From Mycobacterium sp. Aquia_213 (GTDB lineage: Bacteria; Actinomycetota; Actinomycetes; Mycobacteriales; Mycobacteriaceae), in NCBI RefSeq assembly GCF_026625985.1, contig NZ_CP113116.1:2046001-2110000 (forward strand): a DNA stretch of 64,000 nt, written 5' to 3'. The translations under genes were made by a program, and so were the position numbers. Below, one piece after another: positions 8,991 through 17,000 of the stretch; position 1 is the stretch's first letter, and every line of letters starts with the position of its first letter. The notes beneath the pieces are model-generated. The model was not told the origin of the DNA, made no database searches, and saw only the letters and a program-made list of their open reading frames with translations.

Positions 8991-9053
8991 CCACAACACG
9001 AGTGTCAAGGATCAACCGAAACCGATCCGTCAACCATCAACCGACTCTGAACA

Positions 9054-9068
9054 GCCCCACCGTATTTC
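9054..9068 (+). repeat. Right target-site duplication of the IS481 element
   Basis: Exact copy of 7698-7712; the sequences diverge immediately beyond it. Confidence 0.75.
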
Positions 9069-9309
9069 CGCATCTCAGAGCATATTGTTTTCGCTGACCA
9101 AACGGTCGGGTTGGGCCACGAAAACATCCCGGAGTCCACGTCGCGTCCACGAACGTTCGAAACCTATGCGTGGGTGGTTCCCAGCAATCCCGCCGGAATT
9201 TGTTGCGGCTTGGAACCATCGGGGTCAACTGCTACGTCCAACCCGGCCGGACGCTGCCAAGAGGGCAGCCCAGGAACATGCTCAGCCGACCCACAGCGCG
9301 ATTGCAGAG

Positions 9310-9486
9310 CCATACCCGTGTTTGAACCCTTTTACATACACGTTATCCACGTTGGTCCCGACATTCGGCGCGACTAGTTCCGATTGGACAATTCGCTCTG
9401 CCGCGACCACCTGGCTGGCAATAGGTCTCCCGTTGCTCAAATTGGTCTGGATGATTATGAATTCCTCTGCGGGAGCCGGCATTTGA
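9310..9486 (+). pseudogene. 3'-terminal remnant of a paralogue of the 712-residue membrane protein
   Basis: The plus strand encodes PYPCLNPFTYTLSTLVP, then GATSSDWTIRSAATTWLAIG and LPLLKLVWMIMNSSAGAGI before a stop. This matches the C-terminus of the convergent neighbour (YPCMEPLTYAVNDVLPPAG, ATNQDWTISPTAPLVLVVG, LPVVKLGLWALAAL). Nothing upstream in 9069-9300 matches the rest of that protein, so this is a truncated tail, cut close to the IS right end. The stretch 9069-9309 otherwise holds nothing I can support. Confidence 0.7.
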
Positions 9487-9547
9487 CGACGCTGGCAACG
9501 AGGCGTGCAAGCTCTTCTGCATCCTGGCATCGAATGGTGAACTCTCA

Positions 9548-11686
9548 TTACTTGCTTTTCCGGAGTAGTCCCGACACGCCCGCCAGGAAAAGAGCTGCCA
9601 GGGCCCAGAGCCCGAGCTTGACGACGGGCAGACCGACGACAAGCACCAGGGGCGCGGTGGGCGAGATCGTCCAGTCCTGGTTAGTTGCCCCCGCCGGCGG
9701 AAGGACGTCGTTGACGGCGTAGGTCAGGGGTTCCATGCAGGGGTAGCCGGGGTGAACCTCGCAGGGTGTCTGCGCGGTGATCGGTAACCATTCCTTAGCT
9801 TTCTGGTCTCCGAGATGCTGTATCACTGCCTTTAGCGCGGCGTCCGAGTGGGTCGGCACAATGCCGTCGCGATTCCCATGCACGATGGCGAAGCTGATGG
9901 CCACCAAGACGATCATGCTGGCGATGGACAATAAGGGGAAGTATCCATAGCCTGCCACCGCGCAGTAGACAATTCGCACCATCCGCGTCCAGGGTGGTGA
10001 CTGAGCGGTGATCTTGTTTTCCGCGGCGAATCGCAGTCTTCGTGCGGCGGCGGGGTCGCCGTTGCGGTCGTAGACGTCAGCCAGCGCGTGCCAGGGCTGG
10101 ACCGACACCACTTGTTTGTTCCGACGCAGCCACGCCGTGTGCGTGCGCCACCACAGCCGCCGGCCTGACAAGCCAGTGTCGGCGGATGCCGTGTCGAGCC
10201 AGCGGTGTGCAAGTTTCCAATTCTCGCGCAGCGAGCCGGTCGGTCCACGCACGTCACCGATAGTCCATCCGGTCGCGGAAAGCGGCTGTGGAGGGTACTC
10301 ATCAACAAACAAGTCGTCCACACGGGCCCTAATCAGATTCACCGATCCACTGAATTTCTTGGGCGTCAGGACCAAACGCGAGACCTTCAAAGCTTCCAAA
10401 TTCAGTGCGACCCCGTCAGGATTGGTAAGTGTGGCACCACTGAGGTCGAGTTGGTAGCCGATAGTCGCGCCGACGGCGCGAACGGTACCGACGACATGGC
10501 ACGGGTGAGTCTTGACCTCAGCGCCCTCCCCGGCGAGGACGCTGCCGGCTACGCGCGCACCGCCGAGGTCCAAGGCGGCCCAGCCATACTTACCGGCGGT
10601 GCCTGGGCAGTTGAGAGTGGCGCCAGTTAGCAAGAGGTCGCCGCCGATGGTCGCATCGCGGAAGCGAACTCTGCCAGTGGCCTCGAAGGATCGGGTCTCG
10701 CCGTTCGCCTCGACGGCGTCGCGGAAGAACACATCGCCGGTGATCTTTGCCTGGTCCAGTACAAGGGCGTACCCGTCAGAGCCCTCGTTCGTGGCCGGAT
10801 TGTTGAGGATGGCACCATCGAATTCAAGGTTGCCGCCAACGGTCAGACCGATGGCGTGGACCGCCCCGGTCGCGCAGAGTCCGTCGCGCGCGAACAGGTC
10901 CGAGGTGATGCGCGCTCGGTTGATAACTAGTGCGTATCCGTCGGGATTGTTCAGGACGGCGCCAGAGAGATCGAGGGAACCGCCGACTGCCAGATCGATG
11001 GCGCTGACCTCACCGGTGACCTGTACGCCGCGGCTCTCTTCATCGGCGCCCTTGCCGGCATAGACCTGGCCACTTATCCGCGCGCCGTCGAGAGCTAGTG
11101 CGCGTGCTTCGTCGATAGCAGGTTTAGTGAGGACAGCGCCAGTGAGGCTGAGGTCGCCGCCGATAGTCGCGCCGCGCGCATCGATCAAGCCGTGAGCACG
11201 AAATCCGTCGACCGCGTCCACGTCGTTTGTGACGTGGGCACCCACGAGGTTCAAGGCAACTCCGTCGTTGTCGTTGAGGGTGGCGCCAGCGAGGTTGAGT
11301 CGGCCCTGAATGGTCACACCCGGTGCGCGGAGCCCCTCGTTGACCGTCACTCGAGAAAGGTAGAGGCCCCGGATCTGCGCAAAATCCAGTCTGAGACCTT
11401 GCTCTAAAACGCACTCGCGCAAGCCAAGCGGATAAGAGAGGACGCGATGCTGCAAATCAACACAGTCAACAAATCTGGCACCCCTGATTTCAATGCCGCG
11501 TGAGTCGACCCGAATATCTGGATCGATAAGCACCGTTAGCAACGCGACTGCCGGGATCGTTCGCTGCGCCGGCCACGTCGCATATGACTCCCGGTCAACC
11601 GTGTTGCCGTCCGCCAGGTCTAGAACGTAACCACCCTCGGCTGCACGTTTCAGCCGATCCACCCACCCCTCGACATCGGTTGTCAC
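9548..11686 (-). CDS. Beta-helix repeat protein with C-terminal membrane domain
   Basis: Protein of 712 residues. Residues from about 60 to 470 form imperfect 20-45-residue repeats of the form G-x-hydrophobic-x-L-x-G-A (for example TIGGDLSLTGAVL, LAVGGSLDLSGAVLNNPDG, TIGGDLLLTGATLNCPG), typical of a pentapeptide-like or polymer-forming right-handed beta-helix. Near the C-terminus are two hydrophobic helices (YFPLLSIASMIVLVAISFAI and LVLVVGLPVVKLGLWALAAL) separated by an extracytoplasmic loop with two Cys (TPCEVHPGYPC). No signal peptide. Similar actinobacterial proteins have been loosely named membrane oxidoreductases; no catalytic motif is visible. It is the intact cargo of the proposed island. 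Function unknown. Confidence 0.75.
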   Translation of the reverse strand: MTTDVEGWVDRLKRAAEGGYVLDLADGNTVDRESYATWPAQRTIPAVALLTVLIDPDIRVDSRGIEIRGARFVDCVDLQHRVLSYPLGLRECVLEQGLRLDFAQIRGLYLSRVTVNEGLRAPGVTIQGRLNLAGATLNDNDGVALNLVGAHVTNDVDAVDGFRAHGLIDARGATIGGDLSLTGAVLTKPAIDEARALALDGARISGQVYAGKGADEESRGVQVTGEVSAIDLAVGGSLDLSGAVLNNPDGYALVINRARITSDLFARDGLCATGAVHAIGLTVGGNLEFDGAILNNPATNEGSDGYALVLDQAKITGDVFFRDAVEANGETRSFEATGRVRFRDATIGGDLLLTGATLNCPGTAGKYGWAALDLGGARVAGSVLAGEGAEVKTHPCHVVGTVRAVGATIGYQLDLSGATLTNPDGVALNLEALKVSRLVLTPKKFSGSVNLIRARVDDLFVDEYPPQPLSATGWTIGDVRGPTGSLRENWKLAHRWLDTASADTGLSGRRLWWRTHTAWLRRNKQVVSVQPWHALADVYDRNGDPAAARRLRFAAENKITAQSPPWTRMVRIVYCAVAGYGYFPLLSIASMIVLVAISFAIVHGNRDGIVPTHSDAALKAVIQHLGDQKAKEWLPITAQTPCEVHPGYPCMEPLTYAVNDVLPPAGATNQDWTISPTAPLVLVVGLPVVKLGLWALAALFLAGVSGLLRKSK

Positions 11687-11965
11687 GGATAAATAGTTTT
11701 CCCTATCCGGACTCCCAGGTCGATAGTCGTCTCTCAGGCGACCGTTGCTCTGGGCCTCGCTGCGCGGCGACGACGGATGGCGCCGTCATAGTTTGCACCG
11801 GCCCGACCAGACTGGGCGCTGCGGTGACGGCTCTACTCATCTTTTTACAGATAGTGATCGCGAAACACCGGGAATGAACCGGATGCAACAGCGCAATCAC
11901 TCTGCGAAAGCAGTTGTGTGACAACGCATAGCGCGGTTTTACCGGAACTCGTATCTGCTGGCTGC
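11687..11965. other. Non-coding stretch upstream of the beta-helix gene
   Basis: No supportable gene. A hydrophobic frame on the plus strand (near 11790-11877) lacks a start with a ribosome site and matches nothing. The promoter of the 712-residue gene is expected here. Confidence 0.4.
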
Positions 11966-12049
11966 AATTCGTTAGTCGCGGGTTCGAGCCCGGCCTGCTC
12001 CACCAAGCGTGTGTATGACTTCGGTTGATGCGTGGCATTTTGTGTTCAG
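11966..12049 (+). repeat. Decayed copy of tRNA 3' end plus IS481 left end
   Basis: Contains a tRNA T arm (GCGGG-TTCGAGC-CCGGC, one mismatch), acceptor-like CTGCTCC and ACCA, then TGTATGAC with the first IS end repeat. It aligns to 7667-7750 at 68/84 positions. Seven of the sixteen differences fall in the 15 bases between the tRNA body and the IS end. Confidence 0.7.
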
Positions 12050-12120
12050 GTAGACAATGCCGGCTACGGGCGCCGGCGGTGATCCGGGCGTAACGACCTG
12101 TTCCCTCACAGCGAGACCGT

Positions 12121-12172
12121 GTCGCCTCATCAGAGTGCCTAGGGCTGCGGCCACGCCTTGATGAACTGACAT
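12121..12172 (-). repeat. Copy A of a dispersed 52-bp repeat with a short ORF start
   Basis: Matches 22901-22952 at about 44 of 52 positions. On the minus strand it reads MSVHQGVAAALGTLM. It lies upstream of the 712-residue gene in the same orientation. Whether it is translated is unknown. Confidence 0.55.
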
Positions 12173-12230
12173 GGGGAGTGTCTGAGTTCGCGGATGGCTC
12201 GGCTCGGGATGTGAAACCGGACCATCTCGA

Positions 12231-12260
12231 TGTAGGTTAGAGTGCCTAAGCTTACCTCTA
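12231..12260. promoter_or_regulatory. Possible IdeR-type iron box upstream of mmpS
   Basis: TAGGTTAG (12233-12240) and CTTACCTC (12251-12258) resemble the two arms of the IdeR box TTAGGTTAGGCTAACCTAA but are spaced differently, and the best 19-bp window matches only about 12 positions. MmpS4/MmpL4-type siderophore exporters are IdeR-controlled in M. tuberculosis, which makes the site plausible but not proven. Confidence 0.3.
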
Positions 12261-12306
12261 AAGCTAATTAGTTGAGCAGCCTTCTCCCCTGGTTAGGAAA
12301 GCGCAC

Positions 12307-12852
12307 ATGACGACCACCGAGCCGCGGAAAGAGTCGCGGGCTTCTACGGTGCCCCCAAGCAGCGCGGAAAAACCCGTTCCAGCGCGCGCCAGAAAGCAGG
12401 GCCTGTTCAGCCGGTTCTGGCTGGTGCTCACGATCGTGGCTGTCGTCGCCCTGTCGGGTTTCATGGTCCACCGACTGCACGGAATCTTCGGCGTTCACGC
12501 GGGATCGTTCGGTGGAGGCGTAAACGGTGACGTCCTCGACCAGTTCAACGCCAAGACCATCACGCTCGAGGTCTGGGGCTCGCCGGGCAGCACCGCGACC
12601 ATCAACTACCTCGACGAGAACTCCCATCCGCAGCAGGCCCTCAACGTCCCCTTGCCCTGGAGCACAGTGTTGAAGTCAACGAAGCCCGGCATCCCGGCGA
12701 ACCTGGTAGCCCAGGGAGACGGGAGTTGGATCGCCTGCCATTTCGTCGTGGACAACCACGACGGGCGCGGTGCGGTGATCAAGGGTGCTAATCAATCGCC
12801 CGCCAACGAAAACGTCAATGCCATGACCTACTGCCTGGACAAGTCCGCATGA
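12307..12852 (+). CDS. MmpS-family membrane protein
   Basis: Accessory protein for an MmpL transporter, 181 residues. It has a Pro/Ala-rich cytoplasmic N-terminus with basic residues, one transmembrane helix (RFWLVLTIVAVVALSGFMV), and a periplasmic beta domain ending in the family tail NAMTYCLDKSA. The ATG follows AGGAAAG. Its stop overlaps the mmpL start by four bases. MmpS4/S5-MmpL4/L5 pairs export siderophores, but other MmpS/L pairs export lipids; sequence alone does not decide which. Confidence 0.88.
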   Translation: MTTTEPRKESRASTVPPSSAEKPVPARARKQGLFSRFWLVLTIVAVVALSGFMVHRLHGIFGVHAGSFGGGVNGDVLDQFNAKTITLEVWGSPGSTATINYLDENSHPQQALNVPLPWSTVLKSTKPGIPANLVAQGDGSWIACHFVVDNHDGRGAVIKGANQSPANENVNAMTYCLDKSA

Positions 12853-15785
12853 GCGAGGCCACCGAGGCTGTGCCGCCGCCGCGCGTTGATCAGCCGCTGA
12901 TCCCGCCGTTCCTGCCACGGATGATCCATCGGCTTGCGTTGCCGATCGTCCTGATCTGGTTGGGCATCGTCTTCGTCACCAACACTATTTCCCCGCAGCT
13001 CGAGGTCGTTTCCAAGCGCCAATCGGTGTCGCAGAGTCCCAAGGACGCGGTGTCGTTCCAGTCGATGATGCACGTCGGAAAAACGTTCAACGAGTTCAGC
13101 ACCGACAGTTCGGCGATGATCCTGCTGGAGGGCGACAAGCCACTGGGGGCCGAGGCGCACCGCTACTACGACGAGATCGTCAAGCGACTCGAGCAAGACA
13201 AGAAACACGTTCAGCACATCCAGGATTTCTGGAGTGATCCGCTGACCGCCGCGGGATCCCAGAGCCACGACCAGAAGGCCGCGTACGTCCAGGTCTACCT
13301 CGACGGCAACATGGGGAGCGCCAAGTCCGGCGAATCCACGGAGGCCGTCCGCAAGATCGTCGACTCGGTGCCCGCGCCGCCCGGAATCAAGGCCTACGTC
13401 ACCGGGGCAGGTCCGCTATTTGCCGACCAGTCGCACGCGGGTGAGAAAGGCGTTGCGAAGGTCACCATGGTCACCTTCCTCGTGATTATCGTGATGCTGC
13501 TGTACGTCTATCGGTCGGTGGTCACCATGCTGATCATGCTGGTCATGGTCTTCATCGAATTGGCCGCCGCCCGCGGCGTCGTCGCGACGCTCGGAAACTA
13601 CGGCATCATGGGGCTTTCGACGTTCGCCAACAACATGCTCGTGCTGATGGCGATCGCGGCCGGAACGGACTACGCGATCTTTGTGGTAGGCCGATATCAC
13701 GAGGCCCGCGGTCTCGGCGAAGACCGCGTAAAAGCCTTCTACACGATGTTCCACAGCACGGCGCACGTCGTCTTGGGATCGGGGCTCACCATCGCCGGCG
13801 CGATGTACTGCCTGAGCTTCTGCCGGTTGCCCTATTTTTCGTCACTCGGCATACCCTGCGCCGTCGGCATGCTGGTCGCGGTCCTCGCGGCCTTGACTCT
13901 GGCACCGGCGGTCCTGACCGTGGCGTCGTTCTTCAAGCTGATGGACCCGAAGCGACAGCTGCAGACCCGGGGCTGGCGACGCATCGGCACGGCCGTCGTC
14001 CGCTGGCCCGCGCCGGTTCTCGCGGTGACCATCGCCGCCGCATTGGTCGGCCTGCTCACTCTGCCCGGCTACAAGACGGACTACGACACCCGCCACTTCC
14101 TGCCGTCAGACACCCCGGCGAATATCGGTTATGCGGCTGCCGACCGGCACTTCAACCAGGCTCGGCTCAATCCTGAGCTGTTGATGATCGAGACGGATCA
14201 TGACCTGCGTAACCCGGCCGACTTCATCATCCTGGACAAGGTCGCCAAGGCGGTCTTCCACATCCCCGGTATCGGCCGGGTCCAGACCATCACCCGGCCG
14301 TTGGGCACCCCGCTCGACCACAGCACCCTCGGTTTTCAGATGGGCGCACAAGCCGCGGGCCGGCTCCAGACCCAGCACTATCAGGAAGAGCAGGCGAGCA
14401 ACCTGCTGACCCAGGCGGACGAGCTCAAGAAAACGATGGCATTGCTGCATGAGCAGATGCAGACCACGCAGGACCTCAGCAACACCACACACGAAACCAC
14501 CAAGCTCACCAAAGAAACGGTGAAAATCACCGAGAAGTTGCGCGACGACATCGCCAACTTCGACGACTTCCTCCGGCCGATCCGTAGCTACTTCTACTGG
14601 GAGAAGCACTGTTACGACATCCCGGCCTGCTGGGCAATCCGGTCGGTCTTCAACGCGCTCGACGGCATCGATCAGGTGGCCGAGAACATCGTGAACCTCA
14701 GCGCGAATCTGGACAAGCTGGACCAGATTCAGCCCAAACTCGTAGCACTGATACCGCCGCAGATCGAGAGTCAGCAGCACAACCTCGACACCATCATGTC
14801 GAACTATGCGACCACCAAGGGTCTCAACGACCAGGCGAAAGCGCAGGCCGACAACGCCACCGCGCAGGGCGATGCCTTCGACAAATCAAAGAACGACGAC
14901 ACGTTCTACCTTCCGCCAGAGGCGTTCAAGAGCCCGGATTTCGCGCGGGGTCTCAAACAGTTCATATCGCCGGACGGGCACGCTGTCCGGTTGATCATCT
15001 CGCATGAAGGCGACCCTGCGACCCCTGAAGGCGTCAGCCACATCGAGCCGATCAAGCAGGCCGTGCACGAGTCGATCAAGGGCACACCCTGGGAGGGCGC
15101 CAACGTCTACCTCGGTGGTACCGCTGCGACGTACAAAGACATGCACGACGGTTCCAACATCGACCTGTTGATCGCCGGAATTGCCGCGGCCACACTGATT
15201 TTCGTCATCATGTTGGTGATCACCCGAAGCGTCGTTGCGGCCTGCGTGATCGTGGGCACGGTGTTGCTGTCGCTGGGCGCCTCGTTCGGCCTCTCCGTAC
15301 TCCTATGGCAGTACATCCTGGGGATCAAGTTGCACTGGATGGTGCTGGCGATGGCGGTCATCCTGCTGCTGGCTGTCGGCTCGGACTACAACCTGCTGCT
15401 GATATCGCGGTTCAAGGAGGAAATTCACGCCGGGCTCAAGACGGGGACCATCCGCGCGATGGCCGGTTCGGGCTCGGTGGTGACCGCCGCCGGTCTGGTG
15501 TTCGCCGCCACCATGGCCACGTTCGCCTTCAGCCCGCTGCGAGTGATGGCCCAGGTGGGTACGACGATCGCGCTGGGTCTGTTGTTCGACACCTTGATCG
15601 TGCGGTCGTTCATGACACCGTCGCTGGCCACCTTGCTCGGTCGCTGGTTCTGGTGGCCGCAGCACGTGCGGCCACGGCCGGCCAGCACCATGCTGCGACC
15701 GTACGGACCGCGTCCCGCCGTGCGCGCGCTGATCGATCACGACCTTGACGACGTCCCACCGGGCGGACTGGTCACAAAGCGCTGA
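12849..15785 (+). CDS. MmpL-family RND transporter
   Basis: Protein of 978 residues with the MmpL layout: helix 1 (LALPIVLIWLGIVFV), a first periplasmic domain, five helices including the GTDYAIFVVGRYHEA motif that carries the conserved Asp-Tyr pair, then a long periplasmic loop (about 420-760) with a Gln/Lys/Thr-rich coiled coil (about 510-580 and 640-690), and a second helix bundle with GSDYNLLLISRFKEE. The coiled-coil insertion and the CYDIPACW disulfide region are typical of cluster I MmpL (MmpL4/5-like). Translationally coupled to mmpS. Confidence 0.9.
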   Translation: MSEATEAVPPPRVDQPLIPPFLPRMIHRLALPIVLIWLGIVFVTNTISPQLEVVSKRQSVSQSPKDAVSFQSMMHVGKTFNEFSTDSSAMILLEGDKPLGAEAHRYYDEIVKRLEQDKKHVQHIQDFWSDPLTAAGSQSHDQKAAYVQVYLDGNMGSAKSGESTEAVRKIVDSVPAPPGIKAYVTGAGPLFADQSHAGEKGVAKVTMVTFLVIIVMLLYVYRSVVTMLIMLVMVFIELAAARGVVATLGNYGIMGLSTFANNMLVLMAIAAGTDYAIFVVGRYHEARGLGEDRVKAFYTMFHSTAHVVLGSGLTIAGAMYCLSFCRLPYFSSLGIPCAVGMLVAVLAALTLAPAVLTVASFFKLMDPKRQLQTRGWRRIGTAVVRWPAPVLAVTIAAALVGLLTLPGYKTDYDTRHFLPSDTPANIGYAAADRHFNQARLNPELLMIETDHDLRNPADFIILDKVAKAVFHIPGIGRVQTITRPLGTPLDHSTLGFQMGAQAAGRLQTQHYQEEQASNLLTQADELKKTMALLHEQMQTTQDLSNTTHETTKLTKETVKITEKLRDDIANFDDFLRPIRSYFYWEKHCYDIPACWAIRSVFNALDGIDQVAENIVNLSANLDKLDQIQPKLVALIPPQIESQQHNLDTIMSNYATTKGLNDQAKAQADNATAQGDAFDKSKNDDTFYLPPEAFKSPDFARGLKQFISPDGHAVRLIISHEGDPATPEGVSHIEPIKQAVHESIKGTPWEGANVYLGGTAATYKDMHDGSNIDLLIAGIAAATLIFVIMLVITRSVVAACVIVGTVLLSLGASFGLSVLLWQYILGIKLHWMVLAMAVILLLAVGSDYNLLLISRFKEEIHAGLKTGTIRAMAGSGSVVTAAGLVFAATMATFAFSPLRVMAQVGTTIALGLLFDTLIVRSFMTPSLATLLGRWFWWPQHVRPRPASTMLRPYGPRPAVRALIDHDLDDVPPGGLVTKR

Positions 15786-15801
15786 AAGCTAGGTCGAAAA
15801 C

Positions 15802-16770
15802 CTATCGGCTGGCCACGTTCAGCAGGATCTTGCCGCCACGGAAGAGATGTTGCACCGCGTCCTGGATATGGTCCAGGGGGTACACGGCCGCCACGGGGAC
15901 GACGAGGGCGCCGTCGGCCACCAGCGGTGCCGCCTCACGAATGACGGGCACCACCTTCTCGCGGTAGTCGAAGTCGCCGACAAAGAATCCGCGGACGGTG
16001 AGGTGCTTGCCGACCAGTGTCGAGGTGTCGACCCACATGGGTTCGTCCCTGGCCCAGGAATAGCTGACCAACCATCCACCGTCGGAAAGCAATTCGAGCA
16101 GCCGCGCCACCCCCGGACCACCGACGGCTTCTACTGCCAGCGCCACTCGCGCGTCGCCGATCACTGCTCGAACCTCGCCGACCGCATCGGGATCGTCGAC
16201 GTGAACCACGTCGGCCCCGGCTGCCGTGAGCTCGGCGAACGTTGTGTCGTCGCGGGCCAGGTTGATCGTCTTAAGTCCACGACGTTTGGCCAGTGCAATC
16301 AACGACCGTCCCACACCGGAGTTCGCGGCGTTCTGCACCACCCAGTCACCGGGCTGCAGGGGGGTGCATTCACTGAGCATCAACCCTGCCGTCGGGGGGT
16401 TGCTGCCCAGCATCGAGTACTGCTCGATGTTGCCGCCGGCGGGGAGTGCGAACAGGCCGTCGGCGGGCACGACGAGCCGCTCACGCCACGCACCGGAGTA
16501 CAGGGGCAGCACGACCTGATCGCCGACTTGAAGTCCATCGACCTCGGCTCCGGTGGCGAGCACGCGGGCGACGCCCTCGGCTCCTGGTATGTGGGGCAGG
16601 GGCGGTCGCGCCAGCATGCCGGTGACAACCAGTAGGTCGTGTTTGTTCAACGGCGAAATTTCGACGCTCAGCAGAACCTCATGCGGACCCGGTGGCGGCG
16701 GCTCCTCGACGTCGACGACGCGAAGCACCTGCGCGGGGTCGCCGAACTGTTCAATCTGAATGGCGCGCAT
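15802..16770 (-). CDS. MDR-superfamily quinone/enoyl reductase-like oxidoreductase
   Basis: NADPH-dependent medium-chain reductase of 322 residues without zinc ligands. The N-terminal GroES-like domain (EVLLSVEISPLNKHDLLVVTG, HIPGAEGVARV) is followed by a Rossmann region with AANSGVGRSLIALAKRRGLK. It resembles the 2-enoyl thioester reductase subgroup. Two similar enzymes occur at 31233 and 44109. Convergent with mmpL and next to a P450 group, so a role in catabolism is inferred. Confidence 0.8.
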   Translation of the reverse strand: MRAIQIEQFGDPAQVLRVVDVEEPPPPGPHEVLLSVEISPLNKHDLLVVTGMLARPPLPHIPGAEGVARVLATGAEVDGLQVGDQVVLPLYSGAWRERLVVPADGLFALPAGGNIEQYSMLGSNPPTAGLMLSECTPLQPGDWVVQNAANSGVGRSLIALAKRRGLKTINLARDDTTFAELTAAGADVVHVDDPDAVGEVRAVIGDARVALAVEAVGGPGVARLLELLSDGGWLVSYSWARDEPMWVDTSTLVGKHLTVRGFFVGDFDYREKVVPVIREAAPLVADGALVVPVAAVYPLDHIQDAVQHLFRGGKILLNVASR

Positions 16771-17000
16771 ATTAATTCCTCTCCATTGAGGACTGGGCCG
16801 CCGGGTGAGCCTGCCTAACGGATACGCTCTATTACCCCCTGGAAGCTGTCAACCTAGTGAGGCAGCGGTGTGAGGACAATCAACGAGATCAAACACGTGT
16901 CTTTGACCGGGTGTCCAAGCTGTAGTGCACCGACCCACTATGAGACTTGTGCGCGGCCATAACCTTTCCGGCTAGGCAGTGCGTGGTAGATGATGTGCCG

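Larger units (their letters stand above)
7713..9053 (+). mobile_element. IS481-family insertion sequence (1341 bp)
   Basis: The element starts TGTATGAC and, read from the other strand, ends TGTTCAGA, so both ends begin TGT as in IS481. Inside each end are matching blocks (TCGGTTGATG then TTGAC), an imperfect terminal inverted repeat of about 23 bp. It is bounded by exact 15-bp direct repeats and encodes a DDE transposase that is now frameshifted. Confidence 0.8.
7667..12049. mobile_element. Putative 4.3-kb island flanked by tRNA 3'-end duplicates
   Basis: The segment from the tRNA T arm through the IS left end (7667-7750) aligns without gaps to 11966-12049, 68 of 84 positions identical. Between the copies lie an IS481 element, a broken membrane-protein gene tail and an intact 712-residue paralogue-like gene. 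Direct tRNA 3'-end repeats flanking foreign DNA are the usual sign of an integrated element or of duplication through an IS. No integrase remains, so the mechanism is inference. Confidence 0.55.

Noticed and set aside
11790..11877. Hydrophobic plus-strand frame (TALLIFLQIVIAK)
   Set aside because: No start with ribosome site, no partner or homology; probably chance.
11966..12004. Second tRNA gene
   Set aside because: Only the T arm and acceptor 3' side are present, with a mismatch in the T stem and no anticodon arm.
11972..12172. Minus-strand frame of 66 residues starting MSVHQ
   Set aside because: Only the first 17 codons resemble copy B; the rest reads through the tRNA/IS relic, so it is not a credible gene.
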